Shown piece after piece: positions 19,831 to 30,700 of a stretch of DNA of 64,000 nt. Under the pieces are notes generated by a model, which was given only the letters and a program-made list of their open reading frames with translations, was not told the DNA's origin and searched no databases. Each line of letters begins with the position of its first letter. Within the stretch, counting starts at the first letter, position 1. The DNA lies in the NCBI GenBank assembly GCA_950097015.1, contig CATNEN010000038.1, positions 27,992,501-28,056,500 on the forward strand. The letters run 5' to 3'. Source of the DNA: Macrostomum hystrix (lineage: Eukaryota > Platyhelminthes > Macrostomidae). A program made the position numbers and the translations under genes.

Positions 19831-20664
19831 GTGGGGTTCGGGTACGGACCGCCCAAAGCTTGCCGGGAGTAGAGGGAGGGGAAGCAGCGACCCTCGAGGC
19901 GTCCAGGCACTCCGAGGAGAGACGGGATGGACTTGGAGCGTACCGACACTCGCTAAGCCCTGATTGAAGGTTTTGACTGCGAGCGGGCAGCCACTCGACA
20001 GCCCAAGAGAGAGGTAGATGATGGTCTGGAAGCGTACCGACACTTCTCAGACTCGAGGAAGACTCTGGATGAGAAGGATGATGGTGAGCTCTCGGCAACC
20101 GCAGAGGTCGGGCAGAGGAACAAGATTTGATAATAAATAAATAAATAACGCGTGAATACTTTTCTTACCGAGAGGGGTTGAATGTGGAACTCATGCAAAA
20201 TGGTGCTTCCGGCTGTGTATTATGGCTTCTACTTTCTACGTCCAATCGCTTCTGATTTTCAAATTAACTTCAGCAATGCTCTCGCACGAGTTCAGGTGGG
20301 GGCGGGCTGGCCACGGGCAGCGCGCGCAAATAAATAACCGCGCGGGGTGGGGCGAGGGCATAGGGCTGGGCGGGGTAGGGCTAAGCCACGCAGGGCTGGG
20401 GGTAGCAAACAGGGCTGGGCTGGGGTCGGCTGCAAGCCGAGAGAGAGAGAGAAGGGGACCGGCTAGCCAATCAGAAGCCTCCTTGGCGAGAGGCCTGATT
20501 GGACTAGCGAGGTCGGCACAGGGGACAGCCAATGGGCGAGCGAAAAACATGACAAAGGAGGGTGGCCTAAGCCGGGGCCGGCCAGAACTGGTTTGAGCAG
20601 GTGGCCGGGGTGGACGGGTTAGAGACGCAGGGGTCGGGGCAAGGTCATTGTGAGACGCAGCTCA
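19831..20664. mobile_element. GC-rich DNA inserted inside the LINE
   Basis: About 840 bp separates the end of the RT region (..PTHRQRL) from the point where the LINE frame resumes (RLQQLERLN). The insert is GC-rich and carries several CCAAT/ATTGG boxes (20470-20535), a TATA-like ttatttattt, a splice-donor-like tcggtaagaa on the minus strand near 20175, and an imperfect repeat of gtgtcggtacgct at about 19935 and 20034. It resembles a promoter plus 5' leader rather than a coding element. It may be the 5' end of another retroelement. Confidence 0.45.
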
Positions 20665-21885
20665 CAACACAACCTCTGCCGGTGAGTTGGGGCCAGGAAG
20701 CTCCACCAGACCTCCGCGCAGTAGAGTCCAGCCGGCCTGACGTAGCTGCAATACAGCTGCCGCAGCGTACGAGCCTCCGCTCCCCAGGTGCGGCCTGCAA
20801 ACGCACGGAGAGCGATGAGCCTGCGGCGAATGGTGGCAGCCGCAGATTGGGCGTGCTCGGCGAAGGTCAGCTGGCTGTCAAGGTGCACGCCCAGGATCTT
20901 GACCGTGCTGCTGAGCGCGATCTGCTGGCCGCCGACTGTCAGCTGCACGGGGGCCTTGCCCTTGACCTCCCCCGGGTGCGTGGTAACCAGTAGGGCTTCG
21001 GTCTTGTCGGGCGCCAGCTCGAACTGATGATCCTTGCACCAGGAAGCCACTGCATCGATGGCGGTTTGCGACAGCTCCGCCGCCTCAGCTGCAGATTTCC
21101 CAGACGCGTTGACGGTCAGATCATCCGCATACTGCACTGGCCTGGACTCCGGCGCAGCGGCCTTAACGGCCGCCGGCAACGTGGAGGTAGCGATGACGAA
21201 GAGGAGGGGGGAGAGCGGACTGCCCTGCGGGACGCCTTCCTTGAGGACCCGGCACCGACTCTCAGCGCTCTCCCAGCGAACCGTGGCACGCCTGTCAGAC
21301 AGGAAGGCTCTAACCCACCTAAGCACTCTGGCCGGCGCGCGTGCCCGGGCCAACTCACGGAGGGTGCCTAACCGCCAGGTGCGGTCGAACGCTGCCTTGA
21401 AATCCACCGCCGTCACCATCGATCGGTGCATCGGCTGTTCCTGCAGGCTGTCGAACGCGGGCTGCGCAATCTGCGCAACGCAGTCAATGGTGCTGCGGCC
21501 TGTCCTGAACCCCGCCTGCTCGTCTGGGATCAGCCCGTGCAACTCGGCCCACACCGCCAGTCTCCGCTGCACCATGCTTTCCAGCAGCTTGCCGATGCAG
21601 CTCAGCAAGGAGATAGGCCGGTAGGACTTCGGGTCGTCCTTGTTCTTGCCCTTCTTCACAGCCAGCACAATGGTAGCCCGTCTCCAAGCACTCGGTAGCT
21701 TCGCTTCGACCCAGCTCCTGTTGAGCAGGGTGAGCAGCGCTACGAGCCCGCTGGACGGCAGCCGCTTCAGCAACTCGGGGTGGACCTCGTCACCGCCCGG
21801 GGCCTTGCCCTCACTCCGCCGGATGGCCTCCTGGAGCTCCGCAAGCTGGAATGGTGATGCCTCCGCGTCCTCAGGTCGCCGCCGC
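20665..21885 (-). pseudogene. LINE reverse transcriptase domain
   Basis: Reverse transcriptase with motifs in order: KAPGGDEVHPELLKR, SYRPISLLSCIGKLLE, GFRTGRSTIDC, TAVDFKAAFD (catalytic Asp), GVPQGSPLSPLLF and QYADDLTV (the YADD active site near 21120-21140), then a thumb region (ILGVHLDSQLTF). It is in a different frame from the upstream endonuclease; the shift lies in a GGC-rich run near 21880-21900 and looks like a one-base slippage indel. Catalytic residues are intact but the frame is broken on both sides. Confidence 0.85.
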
Positions 21886-23223
21886 CATCTCCGCCTTTTC
21901 CTTGTCCGAGTGGGCCGTCCGCCCGTTGTGGACGAGCGGGCTGTCAGGGAGCGGGAGGCGAACGTTGCCGTCGAGCGCCCGGATGACCTGCCAGACCTTG
22001 GTGTCCGGCGTCCTCGCATCCAGCTTGGAAACGAAGGTCCTCCAGGCCTCCGCCTTAGCTGCCCTGAATGTGCGCTCCGCCTCGATCCTGGCAAGCCTGT
22101 ACGCTGCAACCTTCTCTGCGTTCCCGGGGTCGGATCTCAAGCGCTCCAGCGTCTCACGGAGGTTCGCGTGCGCCGCCCTGCACTCAGCGGACCACCAGGA
22201 CTTGGCCTTGGCGACCGAGCCCCTGGGTATGCTCTTGGCGGCTGACTCCAGAACCTTAGAGGTGAAGCTCCTGTTGGCCAGCTCCAGGGAGAAAAAACGC
22301 GAGGCGTCCCAGCCGGCAAAGCGGGAATCAACCTCGGCCTGAAACTTAGGCCAGTCCGCCCTCTTGATGTTCAGGTGCGTGCGGGCCCTTCTGCCCTGTG
22401 GCGCGACGTACTGCACCGTCAGCAGCAGTGGGAGATGGTCGGATCCGACGGGGTCCAGGACCTGCCAGATGGCCTTGCCGGCCCAGCTAGCATGGCCCAG
22501 GGCGACGTCCGGCGCAGTGCCTACTCCAGTCGCAGAGAACCGCGTCGGGGACCCGTCGTTGAGGGCTAGCCATCCTTGCCCAGCCAGCCAGTCATCCAGA
22601 TTCTCTCCCAGGTCGTCCGGGTCGCACTCAGGGTCCCAGCTGCCATGGGCGTTCACGTCCCCGAGAACCAGGTGGTCGGCTCCCCTCGGCCAGCTGCCGA
22701 GATGGAGGTCGCCGTCTCGCTGGTCCCCGTCGCCCAGGCGGACCGGCGGTCTGTAGATGTTGACGATGGTCAGCGGCTTGGTGTTGTTGCTCCGCACTCT
22801 GACACTCAGACTCTCCAAAGCAGCCCCGTCAGGCAGGCGCAGCCCGGGCTCCACTCTCTCATGCTGAATCCCGCGGCGAACAAGGGTCAGGAGACCCCCA
22901 TAGTGCCCTGGGTTGGCACCTCTGTGCACTTGACGCTCTCTTCTGTAGGCCGTGAAGTCCTTGAAGTCGGGGATGGGATCGTTGGGATGGAGATTCGTCT
23001 CTTGCAGCACGGCCACGTCTATCCTGTGCACATCGAGCAGCCGGCTCAACGCCGGTCCCCTCGATTTCAGGCCGTTGAGGTTGAGCTGCAGGATGTTAAG
23101 CGCTCTCTTCACTTGCTGCTGCTCCGGTCGTCTCTCGCCGCCTCTCGGTGGCCCTGGGTTCGACTCGATGTCCCCCGACAGCAGGAGCCGGCGGCGCGCC
23201 CAGTCGGGGTTGGACGTTGGTTA
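21871..23223 (-). pseudogene. LINE 5' ORF: 2A-like peptide plus APE endonuclease
   Basis: Open from about 23223 without an obvious start, because the element is 5'-truncated. First comes a 2A-like sequence, RRRLLLSGDIESNPGP (23196-23149). Then an exonuclease/endonuclease/phosphatase domain: LNILQLNLNGL (Asn), VAVLQETNL (Glu), ADHLVLGDVNAHGSWD (Asp/Asn) and PVGSDHLPLLLTV (terminal SDH). All four signature motifs are intact. The domain nicks target DNA to prime reverse transcription. A linker with a basic helical region follows before the frame breaks at 21871. Confidence 0.85.
23149..23196 (-). other. 2A-like ribosome-skipping sequence
   Basis: Reads LLLSGDIESNPGP, matching the D-x-E-x-N-P-G-P core with the usual upstream leucine-rich stretch, in frame with the LINE endonuclease. 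Such sequences make the ribosome skip the Gly-Pro peptide bond and are documented in several APE-type LINEs of animals and trypanosomes. Here it would release the part before the endonuclease as a separate product. Confidence 0.85.
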
Positions 23224-23688
23224 GTGAAAGCTTGATTCTCGATGTGGTTCTAGCTTGATTCTCTGTATGGTTCTAGCTTGATTCTCGGTGTTGTTCTAAG
23301 CTTGATTCTCGGTGTTATCTTTGAAATGTTAGGACTCGACAATGTAAAACTAATTTGTCGAGAACAATTAGTTTTTTAATGTTGATCAACGCAAAGGAAG
23401 GCTGGGCTGAATTGAAAGGTTTATTAGAATCTTTTTTTGCTTTTCTGCACAAAAACAGTAGCGTAGGCAATTGGGTCTGCTATCAAACGAAGGTAGACGA
23501 ACTATTTCAACTAAGTCAAATGGTTAGATACGAGCATTAATGTTAGTTAAAGTCAGGCTTAGTTTCTAAAAAAATAACTTTTTGGTTATTGTCCTACTGC
23601 CTTGTACTAACAAAGTAATAAGTTTTGTTCGCAAAGTGTTGATGAGTATTCTTCCCTCTCGAAACTGATGCGCTGATTTTGAAACCAG

Positions 23689-25521
23689 CTAATGTGCAAC
23701 AGCGAGCTCAGCGTCCACCGAAGCGGCTACAAGATCCTGCAGCTGCCGGCAGCAGTCCCACATGTGGCTAACAAACTCCGGCTCGGTTAGAACCTCGCGA
23801 TGCAACGGACAGTCTAGATGGGCTGTGACTCGGAGCTCCACACCGGGCTGCGGAATGAGCTGTCCCTCAAGCGCATTGGTGAGCTTGTAAAATTTGATCT
23901 GCCTGAGAAGCACCAGGAAGGGCCATCGATTGTGACGTAGCACAAACGTTCTGTTCAGCTGCTCGCGGATGTACTCCAGCTTCTCGCCCAGGTGAGGATA
24001 CCTGACACGGTAGGAGTGGTTCGGCGTTTCCCACAGCGCCGGAGCCCCGGCGGCAGAGGTTTCCAGGGGCGGCAATTCGCCGATCCTCTCAAACAGCTCC
24101 TGTAGCTCCGTCTCCAGAAAGCCTTCCTCGAGTAGGGTCTCGGCGACCTTGTCTGTTTCGTTGTTGACGAAAGAGGTGTCGAACTGCAGCCTGAAGTCGG
24201 CAACCTCGCGGAACGAGCCCTGGTAGTTGCTCCCTTTGGCAGTTACGATGTTCAGATTCCACTTGCTCTTATACAGCGTAATGGTCTTCATTTTCATATC
24301 CTCGAGGTTGTACATGAGCTCGAACTTTTTCTGCTGGCCGTTGAGCGAAGTGGTGAAAATCGGTCTCTCGTCACTACTGGCGACTTCTTCAAAGCCGCGC
24401 ATGGCGAGAAAGTTCTCAATGGTGGCGTGATTCTCAATGGACTTCTCCGTCTCGAACGTCGACTTGATTGGCTTGCGTTGCCGCTGCCTCACGACTTCGT
24501 CATCGTTAAAGAATCTTTTTAGCAGCGCAGAACCCTGTTGAACGGTGCGATCTTCGAGCAATAAGCTGAAGTCTCCAAGGCGAGGTCCGGGCCGACTGTC
24601 GAAATGGAAGCTTCTGTGAAACAGGTACAGATCGCCTACCCTCATGTGCACCTTCAGGTGACAGGCTTCACTCCTCAGCTCCTCGCACTCAGCCACGGAA
24701 GCTGCGATCGACTGCATTTTTTCGCGAAATTTTTTGCAGATCTCTTCGTCAGTTGTGGCTTGAAACAGTGGCACCCTGATCCAGCCATTGTTAAACGATT
24801 CTCTAGCATAGTCGTTCAGGAAGCCCTTGTACTGTGAGAACACAAGCTGCGAACCATCAGAGCCGCACAGTAGGGTCCAAAAATTCCACGACTGGTCCCT
24901 GCCACCTCGACCGCGTCCTCTGCCGCCCCTGCCGCGTTCGCCTCCACGTCGTCTATTGTCTCCGCGGCCTCTAAACTCGCTAGAGCCGAGAATTTCGTTA
25001 GCGTCGTTGTGTGGGTTGCTGCGGTCGTCATTAGGAAACTCGTTTTCGCCTCTCCAAGAGCCGCGTCCGCGTCCGCGTCCGCCACCACTACCGCCTCGAC
25101 TGAATCCTCTGCCGCGAATATTAGCGTCCCGTTGATACCAGCCGCCTCGTTCCGCCCTGAGCTCTGACGATGGAGGTCGATAGCTTCGCGGTTCATCATC
25201 CGTACCACTCTGCTGCCGCTGTGGCTGCCACTGTCGGGTCGAGTCTCTCGACGGAAGAAGCTGGGTCGATCTCTCGCCACTCTGCGCCGCGTCGTCATCT
25301 CGCCGTCTCTCGCGAACGTCTTGACCGCGCATCCAGGATTTGACAGATTCGGATTCAAATTGGCCTCTCTGTTGTCTGCCAGATCTTCTGCCTCTAGTCA
25401 CAGTGTGCCAATCGCCATTGGCACCACCTTGCCAGTTCTCCGGCTCGTTCCGATTCGATGACTGCGTTCGAGGCATCGCAGCGACGCCTCGCTCCCATCG
25501 GTTGTTTGGGCCGTTAGCCAT
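23689..25521 (-). CDS. RGG-box protein of unknown family, copy B (full)
   Basis: A 610-residue protein. Residues 1-210 are low-complexity, rich in Arg, Gly, Ser, Asn and Asp, with RGG/RGR motifs in two clusters (about 135-160 and 185-210). The remaining 400 residues match copy A almost exactly and form an unrecognised domain with a conserved start (DQSWNFWTLLCGSDG) and a Cys/His-containing end. RGG regions generally bind RNA and are arginine-methylated, so a ribonucleoprotein role is a reasonable inference. The start is chosen because copy A begins with the similar MANNFNNRWERG. No splice acceptor adjoins this ATG, unlike the other genes here. Confidence 0.62.
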   Translation of the reverse strand: MANGPNNRWERGVAAMPRTQSSNRNEPENWQGGANGDWHTVTRGRRSGRQQRGQFESESVKSWMRGQDVRERRRDDDAAQSGERSTQLLPSRDSTRQWQPQRQQSGTDDEPRSYRPPSSELRAERGGWYQRDANIRGRGFSRGGSGGGRGRGRGSWRGENEFPNDDRSNPHNDANEILGSSEFRGRGDNRRRGGERGRGGRGRGRGGRDQSWNFWTLLCGSDGSQLVFSQYKGFLNDYARESFNNGWIRVPLFQATTDEEICKKFREKMQSIAASVAECEELRSEACHLKVHMRVGDLYLFHRSFHFDSRPGPRLGDFSLLLEDRTVQQGSALLKRFFNDDEVVRQRQRKPIKSTFETEKSIENHATIENFLAMRGFEEVASSDERPIFTTSLNGQQKKFELMYNLEDMKMKTITLYKSKWNLNIVTAKGSNYQGSFREVADFRLQFDTSFVNNETDKVAETLLEEGFLETELQELFERIGELPPLETSAAGAPALWETPNHSYRVRYPHLGEKLEYIREQLNRTFVLRHNRWPFLVLLRQIKFYKLTNALEGQLIPQPGVELRVTAHLDCPLHREVLTEPEFVSHMWDCCRQLQDLVAASVDAELAVAH

Positions 25522-26269
25522 TCGTTAATTAAAGAACTCAACTATTGTATCGTTGTATCGTTAGGTACCTATTAGCACTGGCAGCTAGTGGCCTTGCTTT
25601 CGGTTTTGTAGCTTCTACTTGGTCTGACTACCTTGTTTTTTATAACTAAAAAATATGAGATTGTCCTTAGCAATTTCTTGGAAATCTTATTTGGACTCGA
25701 AGCCTAGTCTAAAGTCTATCCTGATGGTAGAGAGTGGTGATAATAAATGTACACGAGAGAGAGAGAATGAGAGAGAGAGAGAGAGAAGAGAATGTACATC
25801 AGCCCCACCCCTCTACCCCAACAGCGGAGACAGTGTACAGTTTGTTCATTTGTGTAGCGCACCAGAATCCAAGCTTACTATACCAGTGCTATGTACTATA
25901 CTATACTATACTATACTTACTGTACTCGTAGAAACGGCGAAAGCGAAAATTTATAATTGTTTCAAAAATCTCTGCATTCATGTGTTTATTTGCTCAGTTC
26001 ATCCATGCTAGATCTGAGTGTGCTTCTGTATACATGTACAAATTTGTATTCAAATGTATCTACAGGTAGCAGAACGCACTAATTTATTTCAGCAACTATA
26101 TCGATTGTTGAATCAATAGACTGAGATTGACAAGGACGAGGGATACGAGACATTGGCATTGATTTCGGGGGGGGGGATTGACTCAGTTGAGATCGACACG
26201 GGGTGAACTTGAAAGTAAAACGAGTGAAATGCCACAGGTAGGATTTATGCGGGTGAGAATGACGGATAA

Positions 26270-27080
26270 GATTGACTCAGATGAGATTTATACAGTTAAG
26301 ATTGACTCGAATGAGATTGACACGGATGAGATTGACACAGGTGAGGTTGATGCATATGAGATTGACACGGATGGGATTGACTCGGATGAGATTGACACGG
26401 ATAAGATTGAATCAGATGAGATTTACACAAGTGAGATTGACTCGGATGAGAAAGACACGGATGAGATTGACTCAGATTAGATTTATACAGGTGAGATTGA
26501 CACAAATTATATTGACACGGATGAGATTGACTCGAATAAGATTGACACGGATGAGATTGACACAGTTGAGATTGACTAGGATGAGATAGACACGGATGGG
26601 ATTGACTCGAATGAGATTGACACGAATGAGATTGACACGGATGGGATTGTCTCGAATGAGATTGACTCGAATGAGATTGACTCGGATGAGATTGACTAGG
26701 ATGAGATTGACTCGGATGAGATTGACTCGGATGAGATTGAGTCGGATGAGATTGACTCGAATGAGATTGACTCGGATGAGATTGACTCGGATGAGATTTA
26801 TATGGATGAGATTGACATGGATGAGATTAACTCTGATGAGATTGACTCGGATGAGATTGACTCGGATGAGATTGACTCGGATGAGATTGACTCGGATGAG
26901 ATTGACTCGGATGAGATTGACTCGGATGAGATTGACTCGGATGAGATTTATATGGATGAGATTGACATGGATGAGATTAACTCTGATGAGATTGACTCGG
27001 ATGAGATTGACTCGGATGAGATTGACTCGGATGAGATTGACTCGGATGAGATTGACACGGATGATATTGACAAAGGTGAC
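26270..27080. repeat. 15-bp minisatellite (gattgactcggatga), copy B
   Basis: About 54 copies. Variants such as atttatatggatgagattga occur at about 26795 and 26945, marking an internal 150-bp duplication not present in copy A. The open frames through the array follow from the period of 15 and are not taken as genes. Confidence 0.95.
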
Positions 27081-27082
27081 AA

Positions 27083-27706
27083 AGAGCAATTTAATTAGTG
27101 CTGTACAATCCGAATCTTTGTGCGGTCGAATATTTATTGTCTGTCAGCTGTATATTTGGCTAATAGTCATTGTCGGTACACTATTTTGATTATAATGTAT
27201 TTACGATTATAAAAAATATAGAATTAAAATTGAATTTTCATATGGTCGATATCTTTCTGAGTTTTTATGAGTGCGCAAATGACGATAGATTAATTACGAG
27301 CAAACTACTTAGCAGCCAAGGTCAAATAAGTAGTATAGTTGGAACGCGACAGTTCAAGCGAAAAGCAAAGAAAAGAAAAACGCGATTCAGTGATGAATTC
27401 AAGGAATTTCGGCGCCTTTTGGTTACCAAATTAAGCAGTGTTGGGTCATGTGGTCATGTGGTCATGGGGTCATGACTTAATGACAGAATTAGCAAACCAT
27501 TGTGGGGTCATGATGTCGTTGGGTGATGAGATAAAATAATATTGTTTTAGATTTATTTCATTAGTAACCAGGTAGTGATGTTAGCAGCGTTCACTCAAAC
27601 ACAGTCTGAGAGGTAGAACGCATATACGGGCGCTAAATTGTATTTTTTTAATACTCGTACAATACTAATTAGCCATGATCCAGTCAAATTATTCGATTTT
27701 CCGCTG
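27083..27706. other. Tensin 3' flank, no gene recognised
   Basis: Sequence shared with copy A up to about 27383, then unique. A short open frame on the plus strand (27170-27475) ends in a lysine-rich segment but has no recognised domain. Around 27440-27520 is a small ggtcatg-rich repeat. The tensin stop codon is at 27707-27709. Confidence 0.4.
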
Positions 27707-30700
27707 TCAGTTAACTAGCAGAAGAGCTTGGTTAATTGTCGACACGATAAACTGCGCCGACTGCACCTGACGATATTGATTGCGGCCTAAACTAGTGTCC
27801 GCCTCACCCAGGACAAGGCAGCTGTGCTCACGACTGCGGCACTCTACAACCAGACCGAATATGCGACTGCCTTTGAGTCTAAAAATCAGTAGATGAACAA
27901 TTTATTGAGGTTTTCTGTTTTTTTTTTAGCTTTACACAATTCGCTCAATGAAGCTATTTTATTCTACTCTACTCTATTCTATTCTATTCTATTCTATTCT
28001 ATTCTATTCTATTCTATTCTATTATATTATATTATATTATATTATATTCTATACTATGCTATTCTATATTCTATTCTATTCTAATATATTATATTATATT
28101 ATATTATATTCTATTCTATTCTACTCTTCTCTATTCTATTCTATTCTGTTCTATACTACTCTATTCTATTCTATTCTATTCTATTCTATTCTATTCTATT
28201 CTATTATATTCTATTCTATTCTATTCTATTCTATTCTATTCTATACTAATCTATTATATTATATTCTATTCTATTCTATTCTATTCTATTCTATTCTATA
28301 CTACTCTATTCTATTCTATTCTATTATATTATATTATATTATATTCTATACTATGCTATTCTATATTCTATTCTATTCTAATATATTATATTATATTATA
28401 TTATATTATATTCTATTCTACTCTTCTCTATACTATTCTATTCTATTCTATACTACTCTATTCTATTCTATTCTATTCTATTCTATTCTATTCTATTCTC
28501 TTCTATTCTATACTACTACATTCTATTCTATTCTATTCTATTATATCAAATGTTATTCTATTCTATTCTATTCTATTCTATTCTATTATATTCTATTCTG
28601 TTCTATTCTATTCTATTCTATTCTATTCTTCTCTATTCTATTCTATTCTATTCTATTCTATTCTATTCTATTCTTTTCTATTCTATTCTATTCTATTCTA
28701 TTCTATTCTATTCTATTCTATTCTATTCTATTCTATTCTATACTACTCTATTCTATTCTATTCTATTCTATTCTATTCTATTGTATTCTATTCTATTCTA
28801 TTCTATTCTATACTACTCTATTATATTATATTCTATTCTGTTCTATTCTATTCTATTCTATTCTATTCTATTCCACTCTCACCGCCGATCCGAGTTGTCC
28901 AGTCCGCAGTGCAGCACGGACGCCAGTGGAAAGTGCTGCCTGAAGCATTGTCTGCGCTGCTGATCAGTTAGTGTGATACCGTCTGGTCCAATTCTGAGCT
29001 GGCAGTTGGACACAGCCGGGGTTGTCTGATTGGCTCCTAGCAGCGAGCTGACAGCTCGGGTGACTGCCTCACTGCCAGTGAGCGACTCGACACCGATTGT
29101 ACCAAAGTAGGCAACCGGAAAAGCTGGCAAAGTGCAATTAGAGGAATATTCTTTCTTGGTGAAAAGTATCCTTTTAAAAAGCTAAATATGTTTAGAAAAC
29201 TTAACCAACGATTTGAGGAAATTGCATGTAGAATTATAGAAAAATTAGCAATTCTAGGAAATATAATATTTTCTTGGAGATTCTTGGAAAAGCGTCTAAG
29301 ATTCTTGGAAAAGCGTCTAAGATTCTTGGAAAGCGCGTCTCAGATTCTTGTAAAAGCGTCTAAGATTCTTGGAAAACGCGTCTAAGATTCTTGGAGAACG
29401 CGTCTAAGATTCTTGGAGAACGCGTCTAAGATTCTTGGAAAACGCGTCTAAGATTCTTGGAAAAGCGTCTAAGATTCTTGGAAAGCGCGTCTAAGATTCT
29501 TGGAGAACGCGTCTAAGATTCTTGGAAAACGCGTCTAAGATTCTTGGAAAACGCGTCTAAGATTCTTGGAAAACGCGTCTAAGTTTCTGGGAAAATTTCG
29601 ATTTGATCCAAAATCCATAACAAAAACACTAAACCGTTGCCATAGTAACCCACTTGAATTCTGTCCACTCAGGTTTGAGCTAAATGAAGCGGTTGACGCC
29701 GATGCAGAAGCCGCCGCAGCCGCAGCCGCTGCGGCAATCTTGTCCGGATCGTCGTACATTCCAGCGTCTACCTCAGCTCCGACGCCGCCTTCAACAGCGG
29801 CACTCTCCGGCAGCCGCAGTAGACAGGGAAGCGCCAGCGTGTCTGTCGCGTGCTGAGCGACAAACGCGGCCAAGCCGGCGAAAGTTGGCTCGGTTGGCGA
29901 GCCGCGAAGCCTCACACCGCCGGCTGTCGGCTCCAGTAGAAAGTGACGAATATTGGACGCTTCGCCGAGATCCGACGATCCAACTGCGGCTTTGGGCGCA
30001 TCGGTGCGAATGGCCAGGCCGAAAGCGCCAGGATAGCTGGTCGAGTCGCGAATCAGAAAACTGCCCGGCTGTGCAGCGCGGAGTAGGTTCACGGCTGCGG
30101 GTGGCAAAGACAATCTTCTGGTTGAGGAGACTTGGGATCGACATTGAGACATTGGGTCAAGCAACATTGGGTCAAGGAACATTGGGTCAAGGAACATTGG
30201 GTCAAGGAACATTGGGTCAAGGAACATTGGGTCAAGGAACATTGGGTCAAGGAACATTGGGTCAAGGAACATTGGGTCCCAAGGAACATTGTGTCATAAA
30301 ACATTGGGTCAAGGAAAATTGGGTTAAGGAACATTGGGTCAAGGAACTTTGGGTCAAGGAGCATTGGGTCATAAAACATTGGGTCAAGGAAAATTGGGTC
30401 AAGGAACATTGGGTCAAGGAACATTGGGTCAAGGAACATTGGGTCAAGGAACATTGGGTCAAGGAACATTGGGTCAAGGAACATTGGGTCAAGGAACATT
30501 GGGTCAAGGAAGTTGGATTCGATAGTTGACTCAAACGCCGACTCACTCTCCTCCCTCGAGATGGCAGGTCTATACCACAGGTGCATGGTGTCCTGTACTT
30601 TATCCGCGTGTTGCTTCGCTAATCTAACAGCAGAACGGTCTAGCTGCTCAATTCTGATTGGCTGCTGCAGCTGTCTTGGTGGACTAATCGTTGTCGCCTT

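Larger units (their letters stand above)
18434..23227 (-). mobile_element. LINE (APE-type non-LTR retrotransposon) inserted in satellite
   Basis: Minus-strand element with, in order, a 2A-like peptide, an endonuclease, a reverse transcriptase, an RNase H and a C-terminal Cys/His motif. The 3' end is a (GA)n tail (tctctctc on plus, 18432-18457). The satellite word agcttgattctc is present at both ends, so it is a possible target duplication, though the target itself is repetitive. The 5' end is truncated just before the 2A region. Endonuclease plus RT plus RNase H points to the I/R1/LOA-like group. GC content is much higher than the flanks, a sign of recent arrival or different origin. It carries frameshifts and an internal insertion, so this copy is inactive. 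Confidence 0.88.
23302..29590. repeat. Segmental duplication copy B
   Basis: Parent-like copy of 12508-17547. It contains the longer RGG gene, the 15-bp, TATTC and 21-bp arrays, and the true 3' end of the tensin gene including its last exon. Array lengths differ strongly from copy A, while the unique parts differ by only scattered substitutions. Confidence 0.9.

Noticed and set aside
27948-28963. 331-codon ILFYSILF repeat membrane protein
   Set aside because: It is the TATTC satellite of tensin intron 8 read in frame; the hydrophobicity is a consequence of the repeat.
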